Shown piece after piece: positions 12,042-25,272 of a stretch of DNA of 36,782 nt. Made by a program: the position numbers and the translations under genes. This stretch comes from Priapulus caudatus (lineage: Eukaryota; Priapulida; Priapulimorpha; Priapulimorphida; Priapulidae). The notes beneath the pieces are model-generated. The model did no database searches. It saw nothing but the letters and a program-made list of their open reading frames with translations, and was not told the origin of the DNA. The stretch spans positions 167,903 to 204,684 of the forward strand of contig NW_014577212.1 of assembly GCF_000485595.1 (NCBI RefSeq), in the 5' to 3' direction. Position 1 is the stretch's first letter. Each line of letters opens with the position of its first letter.

Positions 12042-15000
12042 GCTACTATCTATCTATCCTATCTATCTATCTATCTATCCATCTATCTATCTATCTATCT
12101 ATCTATTTATCTATCTATCTACTCTCTATCTATCTATCTATTTATTTATCTATCTAATTTATCTATCTATCTATCTATCTATATATTCATCTATCTATCT
12201 GTCTGTCTGTCTGTCTATCTATCCATATATCAATCCATCCATCCATCCATCTATCCATCCATCCATCCATCCATGCCATCCATCCATCCATCATCATCCA
12301 TCCATCCATCCATCCATCATCCATCCATCCATCCATCCATCCATCCATCCATCCATCCATCCATCCATCCATCCATCATCCATCCATCCATCCATCCATC
12401 CATCCATCACCATCCATCCAATCCATCCATCCATGCCATCCAATCCATCCATCCATCCATCCATCCATCCATCCATCTTCCATCCATCCATCCTATCCAT
12501 CCATCCATTATATCCATCCATCCAATCCAATCCATCCATATCCATCCATCCATCCATCCATCCATCCTCATCCATACCATCCATACATCCATCTCCATCC
12601 ATCATCATCCATCCATCCATCCATCCATCCATCCATCTCCATCCATCCATCCATACCATTCCATCTATCCATCCATCCATCCATCCATCTTATCCATACC
12701 ATCCATACCATCCATCCATCCATCCATCCATCCATCCATCCATCCATCCATCCATCCATCCATCCATCTCATCCATCCACATCACCATCCATCATCACAT
12801 CCATCCATCCATCCATCCATCATCATCCATCCATCCATCCATCCATCCATCCATCCATCTCCATCCTCCATACCATCCATCCATCCATCCATCCATCCAT
12901 CATCCATCCATCCATCCATTCATCCAGTCCATCCATCCATCCATCTATCCATCATCAGCATCCACATCCATCATCCATCCAATCCATCCATCATCCATCC
13001 ATCCATCCATCTCAATCAATCCATCCATCCATCCATCCATCCATCCTATCATCCATCATCATCCATCCATCCATCCATCCATCCATCCATCCATCCATCC
13101 ATCCATCCATCCATCCATCCATTTATCCATCCATCTCATCCATTCCATCTATCCATCCATTCCTCCATAGTCATCCCATCCATCCATCTCCATCCATCCA
13201 TACCATCCATCCATCCATCCATCCATCCATCCATCCATCACCATCCATCCATCCATCCATCCTCATCCATCCATCCATCCATCCATCCATCCATCCATCC
13301 ATCCATCCATCCATCCAAACACCTACCCAAACGGAACGATTGTCTTACACTAAACATGGTGTTTAAAATTATCATAGCATGGTTTTGATGGTGCCCTACG
13401 TTCCCATGAGTTGATGTTTGAAATTTCCTTACACACCTGCAGACGTATACATACAGTACCTGCATGTCGTATTAGGTACGATGGTAACCCAATGTTAATC
13501 ACGGAATTCGCATGTTCTCAGGTTTGTGTGCACAGTGTCAATGCCTGAAGAGGAAGGAATCGTAACCGCTAACCACATTTACTATATGATCACTAAGACG
13601 CCTGTACGGGTCAAATTAACGGTAGGTCAGGGCATATAAGGTAAATCTTCACCGTTCCATAATAGCGTAACTAATTTGTATGGCTTGCCACTACAGGAGC
13701 TTGTTGCAAGCTAATAGATCTCCTGAATATATTATCGTAATTGCTTGGGTAACTGATACTGAGTACTGAGGGTTACTGACACACGTACTTTGCAGTAGAC
13801 TCCTCAAATCATGTGATCCACATCTTATAATAGCCTACCTTCTTAACATATAACAGAGCCAACTGAAAAACAGCTGAAAGCAGAGATTGTTAGATTGCCT
13901 AACAGCAAGATGTTATATTTCCGTCAAAGTCATGCGATTAATGGGGTATACATGGGTTTTGTATGACCGGGCTATAATGGCCTTTACGGGGCTATCAGCT
14001 TGTGTGGAGTATACAAGTTATTTACACTGTGTACAGATAGAGCCGTGGGCCATTAGGAACAATACCATGCGGGTCGCGTAACATGTTACACTCGATATCT
14101 ATCGAGCAGACTGATTTTATGTGGAGGGTACGTCAAAGTCACGTGTTCTGAGTTCTAGGCAGTTGACCGAGGGCAAATCGTCGTTGCCAATTTCAAAGCT
14201 TGGGGGAGCTATAGACCTCTTAGCCAAATGCCCTACATATATGATTTTATTGAAATTATACAGCAGTACTATGCACCCGTAGTGAAAACACAGCGAGGAA
14301 TTTATTATGTGAAAAAAATGCTCTTTCCAATGACTTACTTCAGTAATTATAAGACGAAAATACTCCAAACCTCAGTAAAACACGCGATAGCTTATAAGGT
14401 TAGGCGTGTCTGTGACTATTACCTATCTCCTAGCAGAAGACGCATTTTGGTGTAATTATGTCCTTAAACAGGAGAAGCCATCTACAATAAGAGGAAGCTC
14501 AGTCTTCTCCACATTCTGATTTCGTACAGTTATCTTTTCCATTGTTCGGTTCTAGTGATACGCCCGAGAAGTTGTGTGCGGTGCTAATATAAACAAAATA
14601 TTATATTCATATATAATTTTGTTAAAATTACACACATGTGGTGAGCACATCCTAAAAAGTAGTTAAATATGTCAATTATTGATCCCAATGACACGCTCCC
14701 TCCCGTAATTGTAAGCCAGAACGTTTTTAAACACCATATGAAGAGTTAGGCCTAATAATAATAATGTATTATCACCTCCTGTTTATTATGGGCAGACGTG
14801 TCTCTGAGCATACCTACTATCTAGTAAAAGACACCGCATTTCGTTAGAAGTATCTATTTAAAGGAATAGTTATCTTTAAACATGCACATTATAATAAGAG
14901 GAAACCCAAGTCTCTCAACATTCCGATTTCCCGCAACGCCGAACATAATTATGTACATTTTTCGTTGCCGTTGATCGGCGCTAGCGTCACGTATGAGATA

Positions 15001-18000
15001 TAGTGTATAATGCTAAACGAAATATATCTCTATCAGGTTGTTGCTAACTCATTTTTCATGGAGGGACAAAGCTACGGATGATTTACAATCTGAACGGTTG
15101 ACCGTGGGAAATTCGCCATTGACGTTTCCGACGTTGCCAAAGCCTAGGGGCTTGCGCCCATTCTGCTCCCCCCACTAGCTACGGCTCTACCACATAAGTT
15201 CTTCACGACAGAGCCGACTGTTCCTGAGCACGGCACGAAGGCTTTCCGACCTGCCATTCAACGCACAAGTCCCCCGTGACTGCACCGATACCCTGATGTA
15301 AAAAGACACGCAGTACAGTCAGCACAAGGCGCGACCTGCTAGATGCAGGTGGCGCCAGCATATCTAGCGTTAGCGTGGTAGCTACCCCTGGCGGACTAAG
15401 GACTAGTCAGTTTCATTTCACCGTCATGCGCTTGTATTGCAGAATGGCGACAGCCTCTGGATGGGAGCGAGTGACGAACTCGTCCTTGACGCCATGACTC
15501 TAACAAGGGATTTGGATGTGGCTGAGATGGACAGGTGATATGTGACTACCGTTTGTGTTGGATCGTAGCTGAAGAGGCGCTGCGCGGCATAGTATAGCGC
15601 ATACTTGCCCGGATATTTCAATCGATTTGTGAACACCGTGAAAGATATTGAAATGTTTTTTTGCATCATAGCCTGGACAAGTGGTAGATTTTGATATGAT
15701 AAAGCAGCAGGACATTTCTAGAATATGTCATAGCTAAGCGAGGCCAAGCGAATACGCGTAGATTCTTCGAAATGCTCCGAGTGAAAGGGACGTGTGGCTG
15801 TATAGTAACGATAATTATTCGAACAAAAAACCCGAGACAGCGCAAACAGCGCAGACAATTCTCGTAACCAGACCTTACCCAAAAATGCGAGATGCACAAA
15901 TGGTGGTCTAGCCAATCACTCACGCATACACGCACGCACACACCTGCGCACATATAGGCATACGCGCACGCACATACGCACACACACACGTACGCACATA
16001 CACACACGCGCACGCACACACGCACGCACATACGCACACGTATGCACGTGTGCATGCGCGCACACACGCCCCCTCGCCCGCACGCACATACGCGCACACG
16101 CATACACACACGCACGAACTCACGCACGCACGCATGCATACACGCACGCACGCATGCATAGACGCATGCACGCATGCATACACGCATGCACGCATGCATA
16201 CACGCACGCACGCATACCCGCACCATGTCACATCTGAAAGCAACGCTGTTTGGCGCGCGTTCGACGGTGTGTCGGTACACCTGACACGTCGCCTCCCGGC
16301 TCTCTTACCCAGGGAGTATCTCGTCTACTGCTGGATGTGCAAGAAGGAGTGCGAGTCATGGGGCACGTACGACTACGATCGCGTGGAGCGGAAATGCAGG
16401 GAGCTGACAGCGGGCAGCGACGAGGGATGCGTGGCGCAGTACGACGAGGCGATCGCACAGAATCAGATGACGCAGGAAGAGAAGATCAGAGCGCTGCAGG
16501 TTCCCGGCTGCTTCTACCCGACGACCTACGAACCACGTACGTAGAGAGGCGGCCACTGTAATATACACGCATATAGGAAGATTTCCATGAACCGACAAAT
16601 AAGATCTGAATTATTATTGTTCTATTAATAATGATTTAATTCACAAGTTAAATGTTAAAATTATAAAAGAATAATTATTAGCTCATCTGACATAGTCAGA
16701 TGCAGCTTGTAAAATCGCATGATCGTCCGTCCGTCCGTCCGTCCGTCCGTCCGTCCGAGCGTCCGTCCGAGCGTCCGTCCGTCCGTCAACAGTTGGGCAC
16801 AAATCTTAACCGCTCGAAGTACGGTCACGATATTCGGGACGTGGGGGGTAATCCGAAAAACGAGTTGGGATGTCGAAGCTGGGGTCAAAGGTCAAAGGTC
16901 AAGAGGTGTAAAGAAGGGGAACATTCACTCCTTAACTTAAGGTATAGGAGGAAATGCAGAATTCGGCACAAATCTTAACGGCTCGACCTAGGCTCGTGAT
17001 AGTCGGTGTATAAGCATCATGGTAGGAAAAGCCATTACTGTGCCGAAATTGGAGATCACAGGTCAAAGGTCAATGGTCACAGGGCAGATTTTAGACATTT
17101 TCTGAGGACATGGTCTGACGGAACGATTGAAAAACTTTTTTGTTTCAGCGGTGACCTAGCATTTTTATGGCTTTATTGAAAGGACCATGAAATATACTTT
17201 CCACTGACATGCGAAGAGTAAGTGTCGGATAACCTTTGACCCTCAAGAGGAGGCGTTAAACATTGATTTGTTGACTGTTAACAAAGGACTGAACTGCTTT
17301 TGCTATTATTAGAGCCCATACCTGTGTCAATGTGAGGCTACAGTTGCACAGTTTAATTGCAAAGGCAAATGTTTGTTGAACAAGGTTTACGCTCCTTAAA
17401 TCATATCATTTTCTAAAGCAGTCTGTCTATAGCACCCTGCCCCTGGGCCTGAAGGCTGAATGATGAATCAGTGAATGCTCGCATGAGGCAAAAACACGGG
17501 CACGCTTCTAATCATAATTGTTGCCTGCCAACCTGCAATGCACGTGTTAACTCACAGCTGAGCGAAATTATCGCCTGCCTGAATATACTTACTTGGATTT
17601 TAGCCTGTACCTACTGTAGGATTTCAGGAATGAGGGCAGATGCCATCATTGATTATTGATTACACTTGCACGCGCCATCTCGCGGCAACTATAGGCCTAG
17701 TTTAAATTAGATTTTATTCTCATGTAACTTTGTTAAACGAATAGATAATAACTAGTACCATATATATCTAATATTTACTTTTCATCTTGAATCTTATAAC
17801 ATATATCATGTAGCTATGGCGCTGCGTATCCATTTACCAGTTATGCGAACATAAGCTGTTTACATAGAAATATTAGAGACACTATATATTATGATTTCTA
17901 TACTGTTGGGCATAGGAACTACACTCAGGCATAGGAACAAAGTATTATCGAGGGGGCAGTAAAAGGCATCATCGCTGGGTTTTAAATTTTTTTATATAAT

Positions 18001-19691
18001 TAAGAGAGAGAGAAAGTCTAGATAAAAGAGAGAGAGAGTAGTAATTGAGACGGGGACAGGAAAACGGTGATACGGGTGTATGCGAGCGGGAAACGGGGTA
18101 CAATTAGGTCATGCGAGATGGTGGGCAAGGGGATGGGAGGTGGGAGGCAGGGGGAGGGAGGTCGAAGGCAGGGGGGAGGGAGATGGGAGGTAAGGGGTGG
18201 AAGATGAGAGCAAGGGGAGTGAAGTGGGAGCAGGGGAGGAGGAGGGAGGGAGGGGGGACGCAGTGGGGAGGAATTAAGGTGGGGTGAAGGACTCCCGCCC
18301 CCCTCTTATTATACTTGGAGATCCATGTCATATGTTTGAAATCTTTTATAGATAGATAAAAATAGATAGCTGTGAATCTATGACACAAATTCAAGTGAAA
18401 GGCAAGCATCATTTAATAAAATAAACCAAAATCGCATGGGCGGGAGATGTGAGCGTGTCCTAACAATGATGTGTACGCAACTGGTATACTGCATATCTGC
18501 GCCTAACAAATGTGTCACTACGCACGACTGAAATTGTACGTTCATAACCGTACAACAGACCCCAGATACCCAGACGCTCCTGCGGCTCTGTTATATAAAT
18601 ATCTGTTTATTCATTATTTATGTTTAATAATTAATAAAAATGTAATTAAATGATATAAAATGCAATAACTAAATTCAATAATATATATTTTATTATTATA
18701 TTAAAATTATAATTTATTTAATCTTCATCATAATGTGTTCACCGTGGAAATCTCAAAGCGGGACGAAATTCAGGCACTGTTAGCCGTTTTAGTCACTGAC
18801 ACGACGCTGTTTATACGTATATTATATGAATTGTGATTCTTGGTGTACGAGAGTTCGATCGGGGGATACGAATAATACTACTGACCATAAAGAATACAAC
18901 AAGAAAATATCGGCATGCACCTGAATGAATTTGTATGTACACTTGAAGCGGTATTGTGAAAAATTGTAACTGATTTTCTGGCGGAGAACTTAGGACCAAG
19001 TTGTGTGCGTGCGTACGTGCATATGAAATGTGGTGTTTCGTGGCATAGTCCGCCATTACTTGGGCAGGCGAGATAAGAGCGAAGAAGAGAAAGAGAGAGA
19101 GCGATAGAGAGACCGAGACAGAGAGAGGGAAGAGAGAAGAAAGAAAGACGAGAGAGAGAAGAGAAAGAAAGAGAGAGAGGGGGGGGGGAGAAAAGAGAGA
19201 AAGAGAGCGAATGAGAAAGAAAGAAGAGAGAGAGGGAAAGGGAAGGTAGGCCGCAGAAACGGCAGGCTAACTTTTGTTCTTTTCTCTAGCCGATATACTT
19301 GGATTACTTGGAGAGAAATACTACACATCACATGAGAAGTTGCAGTTTGATGAGATACCCGGCACGAATATAATAACACATATATCTCTAACATAAAGCT
19401 GTATGCAAGGAAATGCAACCAGACAGAGACTACACTTTTAGAGTATGTTTTGAGAACATTTAAATGTGGATTGTTAAAATTGCGGCCCAGTCACATCAAT
19501 AGCATTTCTTACATCAGTATTTTCCCGGTAAGTGTTGCGTACTCAATTTATTGGTAACTAGCAGCACACCCGGCGTTGCCCGGGAATAAAGCACTCAGTT
19601 GGTGACTACTTTGTTGAAAGAAAAATGCCCTAAAAAATATCGATCTATCAAAAATATCTATCTATCTATCTATCTATTTATCTAATCTATC

Positions 19692-19751
<60 letters not shown>

Positions 19752-20211
19752 CTCTATCTATCTTCATCTATCTATCTATCTAATCTATCATATCTATCTA
19801 TCTATCCTATCTATCTATCTATCTCATCTATCTATCTATCTATCTTATCTATCTAATCTATTCTATCTATCTATCTATCTATCGTTACTCTGTCTGTCTG
19901 TCTGTCTATACATTCATCATCAATCCATCCATCCACCGTCCACGTCGTCCGTCCGTACCGTCCGTCCGTCGTCGTCCATCCATCCATTCCATCCAATCCA
20001 TCCATCCATTCATCCATCCACTCCATTCATACATCCACCATCCATCCATCCACATCCATCCATCCATCCACATCCATCCATCCATCCATCCATCATTCCA
20101 TCCATCATCCATCCATCACATCCATCCATCCATCCATCCATCCATCCATCCATCCATCCATCCATCCATCCATCCATCCATCCATCCATCCATCATCCAT
20201 CCATCCCATCC

Positions 20212-20260
<49 letters not shown>

Positions 20261-20992
20261 CCTACCTACCTACCTACCTACCTATCTATCTATATCTATG
20301 TATGTATGCATGCATGTATAGTAACGCAATGTAACGCGCATTGTAAAGTAATCCCAAACAGTGCAAAGTGAATCCCGTTTAATGCTGCTGCAGGGACCTG
20401 TTTATTTAGTGTTGCTGCAGGGAGCGTTTATTTAATGCTGCTGCAGGGGCCAGTATTAAATTTGTCGTTTTTTTGCTTAGATGACCTCGGCGGTCAAATC
20501 CAATGTTCCCATGACATCAGCACCAACATTTACCCCTAGTGAACGTCTTTGACATTTCCGTGCTTCGTATTTGATTTGCATCGAGAACAGACAAACAGAG
20601 GCACATTTACAAATATGTATTAGATAGTGCTTAGTAAAGTTTGCGAATTTTCAGCATACATGCAGAGTTGCATTTTCCTCACCCAAGATCTTACTGGTCG
20701 TGTTTATTCATCGTGTTAATTGACTATGATAATTCTCCTCCTGCTCCGATTCGCAGTTCTTGCTCTACCGTCTTGCTGTCGTATTACGTAAAGACGAGAT
20801 GATTGTTATAATGTTGTCATGGTTCCTCATTAGATTGTTGGCCATAAAGCATGTTCTTGGAAGCGAAGACATCAGAACGGGGGATGCGGAGTTTTCCTTG
20901 CACTGTGCGGAAGGAAGTCCTCCAATAACTAATATGGTGTATGTATTCATGTATTTAGTTCACTGTCGTGTTTGCGCTAGACGTAGCGCGGC

Positions 20993-21030
<38 letters not shown>

Positions 21031-22311
21031 AATATATACTATATATGCGCGTGCACGTGTGATTGTGTGTGTATGTGTTTGTTTGTTTGTTTGTTTGTTT
21101 GTGTGTGTGTGTGTATGTGTGTGTATGTGTGCGTGTGCGTGCGCGCTTGTGTGTGTGTGTGTGGGCAAGTATTTATGATACACTAGGAGGACACCCGGCG
21201 TTGCCCGGGAAATAAAGCCGGGATACGGAGAAGAACTTTTCGGCAGTATCAATAGCGTCACAGTTGACTGAATATCACGCTCGGTCGATGCAACCGACGA
21301 TGTACAATGTTCACAGTGAAACTATTATATGAATTTAGAGCCATCTATTGTCATGATCACCTAGCATACGCGCGTACATATACTGGGTATCTTGTATATG
21401 CATTGCATTTCTAAAATCTAGTGCTGTATTTCCAGCTGCGCGTAACCAACTGCAATACAGCATTTGACAGCGAAACACAATCCTTGGTTCCCCATCGTGA
21501 ATCCGAGCAGTCGCTTCACACTAGTCGTATTCGTGCAAGGAGCAACGACTTTCGAAAATTACATCTTTCGTACGTAATCTGCATGAAACTACACGTGAAT
21601 AATATGTAGCAAAGACAAAATATGATGCGTGGAGGGAAGCAAAGATGATATGAATAGGATCGAAAACTGACTAGTGAGATATAGAAAGATGGGTAGTAGT
21701 AGACTGGGACATAGAGAGATAGGTAGATAGATAGACAGACAGATGACTGAATGAATGGATGGATGGATATATGGATGGATAGATAGATGGATGGATGGAT
21801 GGATGGATGGATGGATGGATAGATGGATTGACGAACGGACGGACGGACGGACGGGCGGGCGGGCACGGGTCAGGCGTATGGATGGATGGATGGATAGATG
21901 GATGGATAGATTGATGAATGGATGGATGGATGGTGGTTGGTGGGGTGGGTGAATGGGTGGATAAGTAGGTAGGTAGGTAAGTAGGCACCCTGACAGGCAG
22001 ACAGGCGGGCAGGCAGGATACAGACAGACAGACAGTCAAACGGACGGACGGACGGACGAACGGACGGACGGACGAGGACGGACGACGGACGGACGACGAC
22101 GGCGACGACGGCGCGACGGACGGACGGACGGACGCGACGGACGACGGACGGAACGGACGGACGGCGACGGACGGACGGGACGGACGGACGGACGCGACGG
22201 ACGGACGGACGGACGACGGACGGACGGACGGATGGACAGACAGGCAGGCAGACAGACAGACAGGCAGACAGTCGAACAGACGGACGGACGGACGGATGGA
22301 CAGACAGGCAC

Positions 22312-22353
<42 letters not shown>

Positions 22354-22463
22354 GGATGACGGACAGAAGAACGGACAGACAGACAAAACAGACAGACAGA
22401 CAGACAGACAGACAGAAGACAGACAACAGACAGACAGACAGACGACAGACAGACAGACAAACA

Positions 22464-22494
<31 letters not shown>

Positions 22495-22529
22495 GGCAGA
22501 CAGACAGACAGACAGACAGACAGCACAGG

Positions 22530-22583
<54 letters not shown>

Positions 22584-22596
22584 AAGACAGACAGCC

Positions 22597-22633
<37 letters not shown>

Positions 22634-23383
22634 GGCAGGCTGGTAGACAGGCAGACAGGCAGACAGACAGATCAATAGACAGATAGATGGAGATGGAGAG
22701 AGAGCGAGAGAGAGAAACGTCGAGGGCGAGATATACAGAGTACTCGTGAAGAAACTGCAAAAATTTGTAACCGTATCATAATGAGACAGAGGACAGCATG
22801 ATGCGATTTTTAAGAAAGAAAAATATGACCGCCCACCTATCTGTGTTTATGTGATTGCGTGATGGCAATGTCCATTTATTTTTGTAGGTGGAAATTGACC
22901 GAATTGCCGCCAGGAGCTGTCTCTTCACAATTCCTGATACCTTTACCTTCTTCATTTCTGGAATTAGCTTCGACTTCAGGTGAGATTTCGTTATTGTCCC
23001 ACTCAAAAGTTTCCATTCCGTGGCCGGTGGTGGTGGTTCGTGGTATTGCAGACGACACGTTTTATACGCAATCGATAAATTCTCAGTAATAAACAAGTGA
23101 ACGGTTTATTTCCCCGCTACATGGTTAAAGTATTCGCCCATTATCCGTCTGTTTTTAAAATTCTGTTCTGTGATTACAGGCGTCGTGACGCGCACACTAT
23201 CCCTCATGGTGGGCACGTTTTACTCAATGATTGGGAATAGATATAAGCTGGAGTGCATTGTTAAGCTAAAGCCCAGCTTAACGGACGACCCAAATCAGCT
23301 AAAGCCAGGTAGTGGACATTCCTATCCTGCGTTGTAAGAGGCCGTCTCTAGAGATGAGGTTACCTGTATAATGCGCGCGCACA

Positions 23384-23431
<48 letters not shown>

Positions 23432-25225
23432 TATTGTCTCGTAGTGTTACGTGAACTGATCCATGAATTCGTGAAATGAGCGTCTCCAGTTTAATAGAAA
23501 CACCAACAGAGAAAGTAAGGCACAGTGTAACAAATATATGTTGTGATGTATAAATAAATAAACAACTAAATAAATAAATTTAAATAACATTAACAAATGC
23601 ATAGGCAAGCCTTGTTTCACAACAAACGATGTATTGTATCTCAATTTCCTATCTTCTCTTCCTAGGCATAGCATCGTACACCTTCATAGTGAACAGACCA
23701 ATAAGGGAAGGACGATGTCGGGTTGCTCCATTGGAAGGTCTCACCATGTGGTCTATGTATAATGTATGTATGCGTATCTAGCAAGGCGGGTGCGGCAGGT
23801 TACATAAAGACACGCGGAATGCAATCTGCGAGCATTAAAACAAAATGGCGAGAGTCGTTTGAGAAATTTCATCGTTGAAAGAATTCGTTGAGAAATGTTA
23901 GTCTTGTCTATCCGCATCGCGCGACGGCAGCAGTTTCAGCGTAAGTAGTTGTTATTGGAAGTTGGGGGCGGGAAGACGTAGAGACTAGGAGATGTAGAGA
24001 CTAAGAGACGTAGTGACTGGGAGACGTAGTGACTGGGAGACGTAGAGACTGGGATACGTAGTGATTGGGAGACGTAGAGACTGAGAGACGTAGAGACTGG
24101 GAGACGTAGTGACTGAGAGACGTAGTGACTGGGAGACGTAGTGACTGAGAGACGTAGAGACTGGGAGACGTAGTGACTGAGAGACGTAGAAACTGGGAGA
24201 CGTAGAGACTGGGAGACGTAGTGACTGGGAGACGTAGAGACTGGGAGACGTAAAGACTGGGAGACGTAGAGACTGGGAGACGGTTAATTCCTGAGACGGT
24301 CTAATATGCTGCTGGTGATGCGAATATCGGCTGTTCGCAGGTCGTCTGCGTTAAGTTCAGGAGACGACTGCAGCCCAGTGAGTCTGAAGCAGTGCAAGAC
24401 CCAACGCTCATCTATACGTACGGGATACGACTAGACCGAGCCATCTCCTGGTTCAATGAGAGTGAGTATAACAGACAATTATTGCGTTCACAATCAAATA
24501 AAATGTTGTTAATTTGATGTTAATTATTTCAGTGGCGACCCTCCGCGTAAGTGCACGAATACCGTGATTGTTATCTTTCATGTTGTCTTAGAGGTTATCT
24601 TACCCAACGACTATTGTAACGGCGTTAACAATGATGTGGCACTTGGTCGATATAATTAGTAAAGCTGATTAACAAAATACCTTAAGCTATTAATTGTAGA
24701 TATCTAATAGATAAACTTAAATTAAGTAGTTTGATCTACAGAGCTACATAATAAAACAATACGTAATAAAAATAAACGCGAATAGACTATAGTACTCTGT
24801 AAATCTAGGGACTTGTCAAATGCACTGAGTGGAAGTACTAAGTATCTAAATCAAGCACATAGACTGATAATTGTAATCTCTATATCGAAATGACATTTAC
24901 CCGTGCAGACATCACGACAGCACGTGACGAGGACCCGGTGTGGAAGGAAAAGATGTGGCTGCCACCGTGCAAGGCGGAGACGAATTTCACATGCGAGATT
25001 GTCGTGCGAACGAGCGACGTGTTTGGCGGTTTCATGGAAACCATCGTTCCTGTCACGGTATGTCCGTCCACTGTGCATTTACATATTATTATGCTGCACA
25101 CACTCACACGCGCGCACACACACGCGCACATACACACACATATATATGCATGCACACATACACACACATGCAAACGCACACACACACGCGCACACATACA
25201 CATATATGCACACGCACATACACAT

Positions 25226-25272
<47 letters not shown>

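Noticed and set aside
12040-13388. Long + strand ORFs (371-376 codons) of His/Pro/Ser/Ile
   Set aside because: Pure translation of the ATCT/CATC array; all frames are open and codons repeat exactly.
18700-18745. U12 (AT-AC type) intron end to rescue the 18735 exon
   Set aside because: No TTCCTTAAC-like branch point, and the upstream donor gtacgt is ordinary U2 type.
21671-22760. Long minus-strand ORFs of Cys/Leu/Ser/Val and + strand Asp/Arg/Gln/Thr
   Set aside because: Translation of GACA/GGAC tetranucleotide arrays.
22888-22979. Phase 0 reading [20 protein letters not shown] of this exon
   Set aside because: It looks protein-like but meets a stop in the next exon after splicing; the other frame joins cleanly.
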